A stretch of DNA of 64,000 bases from NCBI GenBank assembly GCA_009760855.2, contig WPIO01000009.1:2668501-2732500 (forward strand), written 5' to 3'. Below are positions 1 through 47,699 of the stretch, piece by piece; position 1 is the stretch's first letter; every line of letters begins with the position of its first letter. Under the pieces are notes generated by a model, which was given only the letters and a program-made list of their open reading frames with translations, was not told where the DNA came from and ran no database searches. The translations under genes and the position numbers were made by a program. This DNA is from Cristatella mucedo. Its lineage: Eukaryota > Bryozoa > Phylactolaemata > Cristatellidae.

Positions 1-37289
<37,289 letters not shown>

Positions 37290-37605
37290 TTCTCACGAAC
37301 AGATGTGCGTTCAGGGATAGTAGTCGTGTATACCAGTAATGCGGAGCGGCAACCCTGGCTGGCCTACAGCGTTCCTAGTAGGGCAGAGTCGCGCCGGGCC
37401 GCGTGAAGTTATCTCCCTCGCTTCTCGGACACCCCCCACCCCCGTCCTGCCTGCCCTAGGACCACAGCCCCATGCGTGGTTTTTTACTGAGTCGCTCGGT
37501 TGTCAAAGGCTTTAGATAAAGCTTTGTTTGAACTGTCTCATCGGAATAGTAACAGATGTGCTAATGCACGGCAGTTAGAGACATTTCATATGAGATAACA
37601 GATAT

Positions 37606-37763
37606 GGTGAGCTGTGATAAAGCGGTTGCTTTCACGACATCGGGCCCGAGGTCGTGGGTTCGATTGCCTACGGTGGGCGATTCTGTATCGCCACTGCAAG
37701 CGGTGGTGATAGCCGTAAAGGCTCTTCTGTCGCTATACAAAAAGAGGCTGTTTAACCAGCTAG
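37606..37763 (+). mobile_element. SINE-B copy about 320 bp upstream of the F-BAR start codon
   Basis: GGTGAGCTGTGATAAAGCGG head with box A-like features, GTCGTGGGTTCGATTGCC, CACTGCAAGCGGTGGTGATA, end GAGGCTGTTTAACCAGCTAG. It points towards the gene's promoter from upstream. Confidence 0.88.
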
Positions 37764-37960
37764 GACATAGATGTATTGCAGTTTAAGCATGCCGAAACGG
37801 CAGTGAGCTAAATCAGCTAGACTGTGACTTAAATTCATTGTTAGCGGCCCCTGAATTGTAACTGCTACGAACCAATCGTGCGATAATCTATGGCCAAGGC
37901 TGGTTTATGTCTCGTAGCTACTAATGGCCCATTAGCATTTAAAAGGCTCTGGGTTAATAA

Positions 37961-39281
37961 TGTAACGCCGAAGGCTCGGCGGGGTAAACTTGACCTGCCG
38001 CTTACCTAGCGGCGTAGCCTATCGCCTAATGCCGTTCGGTGCGCGCCTACGCGCAATAAGCTGGCCGCCACGAAACGAGCGTTTCTGGCGCTGACCTGCC
38101 TACCGTTACTAAAGGGGGTCGTGAGTCCGTGGCGTGAATTGGAAGCAAGACACACAGATTGGGGATTTTACTGAACTTTATTCGCAAGCGCACAAAGTCG
38201 CTGCGCGTCTAGTTCAGCTTTATCTCCACACTCCTCGCACGCTCTCAACTGCACCAACACTCTTGCGGAAGGAATACTCCTCCACACTAAGCGCGACCCG
38301 GACCCTAAACCCTAAACGGTGAACTAGGAATCCGTTCCCACCTGTGCCGAGGGAATACCCCAAACACGCCAACTCGCACACTCTTACGGAGGGAATACTC
38401 CCCCACACTGAAGCGCGAACCGGAGTCTAAACCCTACCCGGAGAATTAGAACTCGGTTTCCACCATTGCGGCAGGAATACTCCACACACGCCAACTCAAG
38501 CACTCCTGCGGAGGAAATACTTCTCCACACTGAAGCGCGACCCGGAGCCTAAACCCTACCCGGTGAACTAGAGCTCCACACACGCCAACTACGCCTAGCT
38601 CGCGCCGGCAAATCCCTATGCCGAGACCACGTGCTAGCGCGCACACACACGACACCAAAGAAACACGAAAGAACACACGAAATGCCAGCTCAGGCGCGAT
38701 ACGACCGTATTCGGTGGGGTTCCACCGAATCCTCCTAGCGCTGTCTCGTCTTGTTCCGTCAATCGCCGGCGAACAGCCCGCCCTCCTCCCTCGCTTTCTG
38801 AGAAACGAGTGCGACGGCGTCGAAGCCGGACCAAAGACAAAAAGACACGAGGCCAAGAGCGAGCGTCGCTCGACTCTTAAATACCTAGCTGGAACAATGG
38901 GCAAGAGCTTAGTGGTATTGGGCCCGGACACCTTGGCCCGTTACAGAAAGGAATTACTACCGTCCCCAGGCCACTGGAAGGGTACCTCCGTCCAGCTTGA
39001 ATGGCGAATGGGTTCCAGACGCTTCTTTCTTGGGAAGAGGGAAGGCGGGGGTTGATAGGCCAGCTAACATCTATCAGCAGCTTCCGCGAGTATCGGACCA
39101 ATTCTAAAGGCCGAATCGCCGCCGCTCGTCTCAGAGCTTCCTGGCTTGCTCCTAAGCGCTTCCTCTCTAACCGCACAGACGCTCCTCTCTGGCTCACTGC
39201 TCCAGAACAAAGGGGCTCTAGCCCGCCGCCGAACAGCTCTTGCTCGCGCTAAAATTCAGCCAAAGCCAGCAGGGCGCTACA
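37961..39281 (-). mobile_element. Solo LTR, copy A (1321 bp)
   Basis: On the minus strand it begins TGTAGCGCCC and ends GGCGTTACA. It is flanked by a 4-bp duplication ATAA (37957-37960, 39282-39285). The minus strand has a TATA-like TATTTAAG (38883-38876) and an AATAAA (38182-38177) downstream of it, in the order of an LTR's promoter and polyadenylation signal. It holds three tandem units of about 121 bp (starts near 38258, 38379, 38501). No internal coding region adjoins it. Reading frames inside it are incidental. Confidence 0.85.
38258..38610. repeat. Tandem units of about 121 bp inside solo LTR A
   Basis: CACTCTTGCGG, CACTCTTACGG and CACTCCTGCGG mark three unit starts, spaced 121 and 122 bp. 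Copy B has only one unit. Confidence 0.85.
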
Positions 39282-39282
39282 A

Positions 39283-40412
39283 TAATAATAATAATAATAA
39301 TAATTCACTTGATAAAGCGCCCTCAGAGAACTTAATCTCTTTCTAGGCGCTTTACATTTGCTGTAAAGTGAAATGCAATTGAATGGTAAGTAAAATCATG
39401 CTTGAAAAACAAACGAAATGAATAATATGGTTAGGGGTGACATGCACAGGGTCAGCATGCAAATGTGGTTAGTGGCAGCATGCACAGTGTCAGCACGCAT
39501 AAGCACATCAAGGACGAATCACAGGCACCCACTAAATGCTGTCCTAAATAGGTGTGTTTTTAGGTTCCTTTTAGATGTGGTCAGGTCAGGGGATGTTCTG
39601 ACGCAGGTCGGGAGGGAGTTCCAGGCTTTGGGAGCATATAAACTAAATGCACGGTCTCCAAAGGATTTGAGGTTTGTACGAGGTATTTCTAGACTGTTGG
39701 ATTCCGAAAAGTGGGTGGTACGATGCTTGGCCTGATGGGGGAGTATATCTGAGAGATAGGCTGGAGCCATAGAATGAAGGGACCTAAAAGTGAGCGACAA
39801 AACCTTGAAGTCAATCCGTTGCTTGACTGGTAGCCAGTGCAGGTCGGCGAGAAGTGGAGTAATGTGGCAACTGCGACGCTCACGGCTGACAAGTCTAGCT
39901 GCCGAGTTTTGCACCAGCTGCAATCGCCTGATCGCACATGCTGGTAGGCCAGTAAGCAGTGAGTTGCAGAAGTCGAGACAGGATGTCACGAATGCATGGA
40001 CCAACTTGGACGTGGTATCTTTATCTAAACAAGCCCGAATTTTAGCAATGTTATGAAGCTGAAAATAGGCAGATTTGACTGTGGAGCTGATATGGTCGTC
40101 TAACGAGAGGTCGCTTTGGAATATGACACCTAGATTTCGAGCTGATTCAAGTGGAGATATGCTGGCAGAGCCAATTTTGAGAGTCAGCCTGTTCAATCTC
40201 TGGATCACACTGGGTTTGCCCATAACTAGTAAGTTAGTTTTATCATCGTTAAATTTTAGAAAATGTGCTGCCTTCCATGTGCGGATGTGATCAATGCATG
40301 CAGCTAGTGAGTTTAGAGAATTTGAGGTGCTCGAAGGCTGGGAGGGATCAAAGCAAAGGTACAACTGGGTGTCATCCGCATAGAAGTGAAAGCCTAGATT
40401 GTGCTTGGCAAT
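39283..40412 (-). mobile_element. Young LINE copy, 281-codon frame
   Basis: The minus-strand frame 40364-39519 is open for 281 codons. It differs from the copy at 20549 at only five residues. It starts just after the YADD box, so the catalytic centre is missing. The tail abuts solo LTR A. Confidence 0.93.
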
Positions 40413-40639
40413 CCCAGCTAGACGCAGGCACCCGACTGCTTCCTCCCCGCGCTGTAGGCACTTCCGGTCTGTCTAACGAACTGTGAAGGCGCTATGCACT
40501 CTCACTCTCTTTCACTAATCGCGCCTCGTGCTTTGGAGCAGTATGCATCACGGCTACGACCACCAATATATGTGGTCTTATGGCGCAGGTTAGTGGTTTT
40601 GCACGGTTGCAGCTCCCAGGTTAGCCGCGATACTAGCCC

Positions 40640-40724
40640 TTCCCTTTGCAGCAAATGTAAAGCGCCTAGAGAGAGATTAAGTTCTCTGATGGCGCTTTAT
40701 CAAGTGTATTATTATTATTATTAT
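40640..40724 (+). mobile_element. LINE tail only
   Basis: CCCTTTGCAGCAAATGTAAA, GCGCCTAGAGAGAGATTAAG, TTCTCTGATGGCGCTTTATC, ATT repeats. Confidence 0.9.
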
Positions 40725-40784
40725 TGCCTTAGTGGGTTTGACTATGGCACCTAGAGCAACCCGTAGCGGGCGGATCTAGCCAAG

Positions 40785-41003
40785 TAATAATAATTATAAT
40801 AATGCACCCGATAAAGCGCCCTCAGAGAACTCAATCTCTTTCAAGGCACTTTAAATTTGCCGCGAAGGGAAACGCGATTGAATGGTGAGTAATATCATCC
40901 TTGATAAACAACATGAATAACGTGGTTAGGGGTGACATGCACAGGGACAGCATGCAAGTGTGGTTAGTGGCAGCATGCACAGTGGCAGCACGCATAAGCA
41001 CAG
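40785..41003 (-). mobile_element. LINE 3' UTR and tail
   Basis: AAT repeats, hairpin (TAAAGCGCCCTCAGAGAACT) and 3' UTR; coding part absent. Confidence 0.9.
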
Positions 41004-41295
41004 TAGCATTGGGTAGGGAATTAACCAGGAGCAGATCGAAGTGTCAGTCTGACAGCGAGATCCGCTCAGGTTAGAATAGACTCTATTCTATAGCTATTCA
41101 ATAGAGCTTTGAGCGGTCAGGATGTGGACCGACTACTGTGCTCCATTAGACAAAGAGCGAAAGGATGGCAAGCTGGCGCAGGAGCCACCTAATAAATTAC
41201 AGGCGGAAGGCGACTAAGCCTGAGAACGGACACCAAGAAAGAGTAGGTCCGAGAAAATAGCAGCTACGCTCAACGTCAGGAGTTCAGAGAGAGTA

Positions 41296-42656
41296 ATAAT
41301 AATAATAATAATGATAATAATGTACTTGATAAAGCGCCCTCAGAGAACTCAATCTATTTATAGGCGCTTTACATTTGCGGCAAAGGGAAACGCGATTGCA
41401 TGGTGAGTAATATCATGCTTGATAAACAACATGAACAACGTGGTTAGGGGTGACATGCACAGGGTCTGCATGCAAATGTGGTTAGTAGCAGCATGAACAG
41501 TGTAATTACGCCTAAGCACATGAAGGACGAATCACGGTGACCCACTAAATGCTATACTAAAAAGATGTGTTTTAAGTTCTTTTAAATGTGGTAAAGTCAG
41601 GGGATGTTCTGACGCAAGTCGGGAGGGAGTTCCTGGCTTTGGGAGCATATGAACTAGATGCACGGTCTCCAAATGATTTGAGGTTTGTGCGAGGTAGTGG
41701 TAAACTGTTGGATTCCGAAAAGCAGGTGGTACGATGCTTGGCCTGGTGGAGGAGTAGATCTGAGAGATAGGCTGGAGCCAAAGAAATAAGTGACCTAAAA
41801 GTGAGCGACACAACTTTGAAGTCTATCCGTTGCTTGACTGGTAGCCAGTGCAGGTCGGTGAGAAGTGGTGTGATGTGGCAACTGCGACGCTCACGACAGA
41901 CAAGCCTGGCAAAGGAGTTTTGCACCAGCTGTAATCGGCTGATTGCACATGCCGGTAGGCCAGTAAGCAGCGAGTTACAGAAATCAAGTCGGGATGTCAC
42001 AAATGCATGGACCAGCTTAGACATAGTATCCTTATCTAAATAAGCCCAAATTTTAGCAATGTTATGTAGCTGAAAGTAAACAGACATGATTATGGAGCTG
42101 ATGTGGTCGTCTAACGAGAGGTCACTTTGGAACATGACACCCAGATTTCGAGCAGATTCAACAGGAGATAGGCTGGCAGAGCCGATTTTGTGCGGCAGCC
42201 TTTCCAATTTCTGAATTACACTGGGTTTGCCCATAACTAGTAAGTTAGTTGTATCGTCTTTTAATTTAAAAAAATTTGATTTGCTGCCATCCATGTGCGG
42301 AATTCATCAATACATACTGCAAGTGAGTTGAGAGAATTCGAGGTGCTCGAAGGCTGGGAGGGATAAAAAAAATTAAAGGTACAACTGGGTGTCATCCGCA
42401 TAGAAGTGAAAGCCTAGATTGTGCTTGGCAATCCCATCAGCAAGAGGGACAGTATAAACCGTGAAAAGAACCGGACCTACCACGGAGCCACGAGGTACTC
42501 CATATTTCAGAGGTACCTCGGATGATCTTTGTCCATTCACGTCAATACTCTAGATCTCCCACTGTGGTAGGACCTGAACCTCTGCAGAGCAGCGGCAGTG
42601 CCAGCGATGCCCAGGTGAGATGAGAGGCGTTCACTTTGTGATCGATAGTATCAAAA
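41296..42656 (-). mobile_element. 5'-truncated LINE with RT remnants
   Basis: The tail is at the left. The minus-strand frame 42294-41572 (240 codons) has ESARNLGVMFQSDLSLDDHI and HITPLLTDLHWLPVKQRID. The RT core (YADD region, GVPQGS region) continues up to 42656 with breaks, ending near the FDTIDH box. Confidence 0.92.
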
Positions 42657-42720
42657 GAGTACAAACGAGACCGATGACTGACGGGTCAGAGACAATAGCA
42701 GCTACGCACAAGGTCGGAAG

Positions 42721-42724
<4 letters not shown>

Positions 42725-42805
<81 letters not shown>
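42725..42805. repeat. (GA)n microsatellite, about 40 units
   Basis: Pure GA units. The 35 bp on either side are similar to each other (AACGAGAC..ACTGAC..CAGAG at 42662 and 42812). Confidence 0.97.
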
Positions 42806-42808
<3 letters not shown>

Positions 42809-42829
42809 AAACGAGACGACCAACGACTG

Positions 42830-43450
42830 ACAGAGCTCGGGGCTGCAGCTTCCGTAGTCGATGCGAGACTACGCCTCGAGAGCACGAGAGTCGAACCTAC
42901 GGCGACGAATCGTTAAGTGCAACCTAGTCTGCACAGTTGTGTTCTGCCGGCTACTCAGTTAGTTGCTTGTATCTTGGGATGCTGTAGCCGTCCGCCTTCG
43001 GGGTCGGGACCATCACTAGCGACGCGCTCGCGTAGGGTAGCTTATTGTCCTCTCGCTTCGGGAGATCGAATAGTTATCCCCGTCGGTCCGGAGGTTCGAC
43101 GAATTATCGCAATCCACTCTAATGAGGCTGTAGTTCGATTGCATGCGGGCTGGTACCGCTCCTTTCCTAAACAGCTGTTGGGAGCATCATCGGGAGGGGC
43201 CTGTGCACAGCTGTGGTCAGCTTCTAATGAGGCGTCGACGCAGGCCGATAATCCGCTGGTGAACAGATGGTGGATTCACCATCGGGGTCGGCCAAGGGAC
43301 AGCCGGAGTCGAGGACAGGAGACTGAAGTGTGAGAAGGGGGCGAAGGCAGTCGTGGGTCTTGCGGCTCCGTGCCTTGTGCAATAAACCGTTGGCGTTGTT
43401 TATCGGCTGGCTCTCCGATGTGCGAACCAAACGACATTATGGAGCGTGAG
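42830..43450. other. CpG-dense block of unknown nature with AATAAA at 43381
   Basis: Rich in CG dinucleotides, unlike the surrounding repeats. It contains AATAAA at 43381-43386. No family protein or clear repeat match is visible. It could be a piece of another LTR or a small promoter. Confidence 0.35.
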
Positions 43451-43554
43451 ATTCTACTTTGTTCTACTCATCGAGTATCCGAGATTAAACCGCTAATGCT
43501 ACGCGACACAGCCTAACGTGTTGACCAGGCACTAATAAAGAAACGTGACGAATA

Positions 43555-44195
43555 ACATGAGCATTGGCACGCTGTTCTGGAGCGGTTGTTTGAAAGTATT
43601 TTCTTTCTATCTGAATGTGGCCTTGTCTTTAAAGGTGACAACCAGATCGTTGGCTCTGCCCATAATGGTTGTAATTTGGGAATTCTTGAAACGTTATCAA
43701 AATTTGACCCTTTCATGGCGAAACACCAGCAGATGCATGCCAACTAGGGAAAAGGAAAACTTAGTACCTGTTTGCCAACATCTGCAATAAACTAATTCAG
43801 CTGATCGACCAGTCAGTTGTCGATCGGATTAAGGCCGAATTTCAATCTCCCCGATACTTCTCAATTGATTCGACGCCTGATAGAAAGCTCCAGGATCAGC
43901 TGACAATGATTTTTCTTTACGTTTTGCCTTATGGCCCCATTGAGAAGTTCCTTACATTTCTACGTCAACGGGGTCACAATTGTGAACTTCTTGCAGATAG
44001 CTTGCTTTAGTTTCTGCACAGCTGGGATCAACATTGACGACTGTCGCGGATAATCGTATTATAACTCCAGCAACATGAGCGGCCAGTACAGAGGTATGGG
44101 CAGGCTCTTTCTTATACGGAAGGTAAATCTTCATACTGCCTACATACCCTGTGAAGGCCATTGCTTAAACCTCGTTGGTCAGCTAGTAGAGTAAC
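43555..44195 (+). pseudogene. hAT-superfamily transposase fossil (DUF4371/ZMYM1-like)
   Basis: Across frame shifts one reads VFKGDNQIVGSAHNG, LSKFDPFMAKHQQMHAN, QSPRYFSIDSTPDRKLQDQL, LPYGPIEKFLTFL, INIDDCRG*SYYNSSNMSGQ and YIPCEGHCLNLVGQLVE in that order. These are the landmark blocks of the DUF4371 / hAT transposase-like proteins (FDPFLAEH, STPD, DNASNMSG, HSLNLVG). There are several stops and shifts, and the C-terminal dimerisation domain was not found. Confidence 0.85.
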
Positions 44196-44199
44196 AAAC

Positions 44200-45110
44200 A
44201 GGACCTTCTGAGAGGAGTTAACTCTGAGTGCATTATCCGTGACTGTGCATTAACACATGTTCGAACTTCGACATGTTCATACTTAGCTAACTGTCAGCAC
44301 GTGGGGTGTGCATTAATGCATTGCAATGATATAACTAAATTTCCAATAGATTGTTAAGTGTTTGACCAGCTGACAGCTGTTTGTAAGTTGTAATGTGGAC
44401 TAAGATTGTCGTTCAGTTTGTCAGTAATTGATTAAAGTTGATTTCAATGATTTGTATCGAAATGATGTCACAAGTGACATGAGTGAGAAGTCCATGACAT
44501 GGGCAGCTGGGCTCACTCGGGGCCCCTGCAGGCCCGCCAGGGGTCTCACACTGGCAAAAGAAGGGCTTGGTGGTGACTGACAGTTAATGACCCGGCGATA
44601 GTCATGGCGGTGATAGACTGACGAGGGCATGGGTCATGATTTGGGGGTGCCGTAGCTGTGACGTTTTCGGGAGGCCGTTTCGGTTCGGAAGCCGGTTCAT
44701 TTGTTTGGAGAGCGGCCGAGCCCGGCGACGGCGAGGAAATAACTATCAGTGCGTGCGTTTTCGACCGAGATAAATATTTATCTCTGTTTCCGGTCAGCTA
44801 CCGTCGCCCAGTGAGCTCGTATTTTCTTTGTTCCGGTTTGCTTTGCGTACGAACCTGCGATTGGTTCTAGAGGTCTTACTGAACGGCTGCCACGAGGCTG
44901 CTCATGCTTGCTTTATAATGCTGTCCTTGTGCCTGATGTTTACTTTTGCATTCTGGCTACATCATTAACCCTGGTTATTGATTCGCTGTGAGTATTAAAG
45001 CACTTGTGTAGAGTTTTCGTCCCCTTGGGGCGCTATATAGATTACATATTATTATTACAACTATTGTTTTTCACCTAGAATGTGGTCCGCGAAAACATGA
45101 TCCTGCTTTC
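44200..45110. other. Unassigned intergenic DNA
   Basis: Only a LINE/SINE-tail-like stretch near 44990-45056 (AAAGCACTTGTGTAGAG, CCTTGGGGCGCTATA, ATT repeats). Otherwise nothing recognised. Confidence 0.5.
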
Positions 45111-46205
45111 TGTAACGCCGAAGGCTCGGCGGGGTAAGCTTGACCTGCCGCTTACCTAGCGGCGTAGCCTATCGCCTAATGCCGTTCGGTGCACGCCTAC
45201 GCGCAATAAGCTGGCCGCCACGAAACGAGCGTTTCTGGCGCTGACCTGCTTACCGTTACTAAAAGGGGTCGTGAGTCCGCGGCGTGAATTGGAAGCAAGA
45301 CACACAAATTGGGGATTTTACTGAACTTTTATTCGCAAGCGCACAAAGTCGCTGCGCGTCTAGTTCAGCTTTATCTCCACACTCCTCGCACGTTCAACAC
45401 TCTTGCGGAGGGAATACTCCTCTACACTAAGCGCGACCCGGAGCCTAAACCCTACCCGGTGAACTAGAGCTCCACACACGCCAACTACGCCTAGCTCGCG
45501 CCGGCAAATCCCTATGCCGAGACCACGTGCTAGCGCGCACACACACGACACAAAAGAAACACAAAACACGAATGAACACACAAAATGCCAGCTCAGGCGC
45601 GATACGACCGTATTCGGTGGAGTCCACCGAATCCTCCTAGCGCGCTGTCTCGTCCTGTTCCGTCAATCGCTGGCGAACAGCCCGCCCTCCTCCCTCGCTT
45701 CCAGAGAAAACGAGTCCGACGGCGGAGCCGAACCAAAGACAGAATTCCACAGACAAAAAGACACGAGGCAAAAGACCCAGAGCGAGCGTCGCTCGACTCT
45801 TAAATACTTGGCTGAGACAATGGGGCAAGAGCTTAGTGGTATTGGGCCCGGACGCCTTGGCCCATTACGGAAAGGAATGACTACCGTTCCCAGGCCACTG
45901 GCAGGGCACCTCCGTCCAGCTTGAATGGCGAATGGGTTCCAGACGCTTCTTTCTTGGGAAGAGAGAAGGCGGGGGTTGACAGGCCAGCCAACATCTATCA
46001 GCAGCTTCCGCGAGTATCGGACCAATTCTAAAGGCCGAATCGCCGCCGCTCGTCTTCGAGCTTCCTGGCCTGCTCCTAAGCGCTTCCTCTCTAACCGCAC
46101 TGACGCTCCTCTCTGGCTCACTGCTCCAGGACAAAGGGGCTCTAGCCCGCCGCCGAACAGCTCTTGTTCGCGCTAAAATTCAGCCAAAGCCAGCAGGGCG
46201 CTACA
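45111..46205 (-). mobile_element. Solo LTR, copy B (1095 bp)
   Basis: The ends are the same as copy A, with a 4-bp duplication TTTC (45107-45110, 46206-46209). TATTTAAG (45806-45799) and AATAAA (45333-45328) are in place on the minus strand. Only one of the 121-bp units is present, which explains most of the length difference. Confidence 0.87.
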
Positions 46206-46554
46206 TTTCTGTAGCTCCGACCGCGGGAGTACATCCCGCTAATTGTTTCAAAGTGAAGAATAGCCAAGCCTTGTAAATGGCTAACCCAACGTAAAACAGC
46301 TAATAGCGTGGGTGTATTTTACAATAATAAGCTCAGAAATTATGTTAATGCTACTACGCTGACTTGGAACACGAAAGCGATTTGTGCTCAGGGTGTTTCT
46401 TCCAATGCCGGAATTATTGCCAACCTGACAAGAAATACCCTGAGTGTACGCAAGTCAGTGATTGCTGATCCGTATCGCACAGTGCATCTTAATCGGCGGA
46501 TCCATCTGAAATACCTCACGCTTCCAATCGCGAAGACCCGCTCCTCCGACTAAA

Positions 46555-46845
46555 GTCTTTAAGCTCGGGCTCTCTTACCAACCTAAATTCTTTTGGAGAC
46601 CCTGCCTTCAGCTCATATGCTCCTACACTAGTACCTTCCTTCTCTCCCTCCCTTTCACTGTCTTTCTGTCTGTCAGTAACTCTCTCCATCTCTTGTCTGA
46701 CTGAGCATGTCACCTCTAACCATGTTATGCTTGTTGAAATTGTGCATGCTATCATTAAACATCTGATTACTCTACCTTTACAGCATATGTTGCCTAGAAT
46801 AAGAAAAGAGTTCTCTGAGGATGCTATACAATATTCTTATTAATA
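46555..46845 (+). mobile_element. LINE 3' end, decayed
   Basis: TTCTTTTGGAGACCCTGCC, GCTCATATGCTCC, 3' UTR traces and AGAGTTCTCTGAGGATGCTA. A second tail-like piece follows at 46865-46930. Confidence 0.6.
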
Positions 46846-46994
46846 TAATCGTTATTGACATATTTCCTTTCCAGCATATGTAAAGTGCGTTGAGAGATTT
46901 AGCTTTCTTAGCATTCTAAGCCAATCATCAATATAGACCTTATAATCAATATCAATAGCACGTTTAAACATAGGTGCTGTGAAGGCAAGTTCCT

Positions 46995-47310
46995 CGGTCT
47001 TAGCCCAAAGGTTATGTGCTCGAACTTCACAACCCAAGCCCGTAAGCTGCAGTCCTGCAGCAGGCAATCCTTTATTTCCCATTGCAAGTGGCGATGATAT
47101 CTAGAAAAATGTATAATTCATCTGTATAGCGCCATAGGAGAACATAATCCCTATCTAGACGCTTCGCATATGCCGCAGGGCTCAAGCCCACGACCTTGGT
47201 CATCAAATACATTCACCTAGACCTCGGCCGTTAAAGGCGAGCACCTTAAGCGCTGGGCCAAACCAGGTGATAAGGCCGCGATATAAACGAGGTGGTTTGA
47301 TCAGCTAACC
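46995..47310 (+). mobile_element. SINE-B copy split by a SINE-A
   Basis: The body GGCAATCCTTTATTTCCCAT..GCAAGTGGCGATGATAT stops at 47100. The end (GATATAAACGAGGTGG, TTTGATCAGCTAA) resumes at 47271. Confidence 0.8.
47101..47270 (-). mobile_element. SINE-A copy nested in SINE-B
   Basis: Minus strand: TTGGCCCAGCGCTTAAGGTG box A region, box B-like GTGGGCTTGAGCCCTG, TGCGAAGCGTCTAGATAGGG tail. Confidence 0.82.
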
Positions 47311-47439
47311 TTGAAAAACTTTTTCCTTTCAGCTGATCCTACTATTCCGGTTGCTCCCACTTGGGATTAGGATTCGTATTAATAAATTCTTCTATGTATA
47401 AACTAGCTAAGTCTTATTAACACCGAATGACCGTCTCTC

Positions 47440-47442
<3 letters not shown>

Positions 47443-47476
<34 letters not shown>
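47443..47476. repeat. (TA)n microsatellite
   Basis: About 17 TA units. Confidence 0.95.
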
Positions 47477-47478
<2 letters not shown>

Positions 47479-47533
47479 GCTAACTCTCGTACTAACACAA
47501 ATATATATTATGCAATGGTAAAAATAACTATTA

Positions 47534-47690
47534 CTAACTGATCCAACAGGCTCTTTTGAATAGCGTCAGAAGAGCCTTTATGGCTATCATCACTGCTTAC
47601 AGAGGCAATAAAGGATCGCCCACCGCAGGATTCGAACCCATGACCTCGGTAGTGAAAAACAACCGCCTTACTTAGTGTGCCGTCACGGCT
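47534..47690 (-). mobile_element. SINE-B copy
   Basis: Minus strand: AGCCGTGACGGCACACTAAG, GTCATGGGTTCGAATCCTGC, end CCTGTTGGATCAGTTAG. Confidence 0.85.
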
Positions 47691-47699
47691 TATAACAAG

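Noticed and set aside
38300-38325. CCCTAAACCCTAAAC, like a plant-type telomere repeat
   Set aside because: Only two units, and they are a variant of the LTR's internal 121-bp repeat.
38446-39252. Long open frames of 145-161 codons in both strands (and 45514-46176)
   Set aside because: They lie in the two solo LTRs, recur in both copies with different breaks, and resemble no protein. GC-rich LTR sequence explains the lack of stops.
37961-46205. The two LTRs as ends of one 8-kb retroelement
   Set aside because: Outer flanks differ (ATAA and TTTC), each has its own target duplication, and there is no gag or pol between them.
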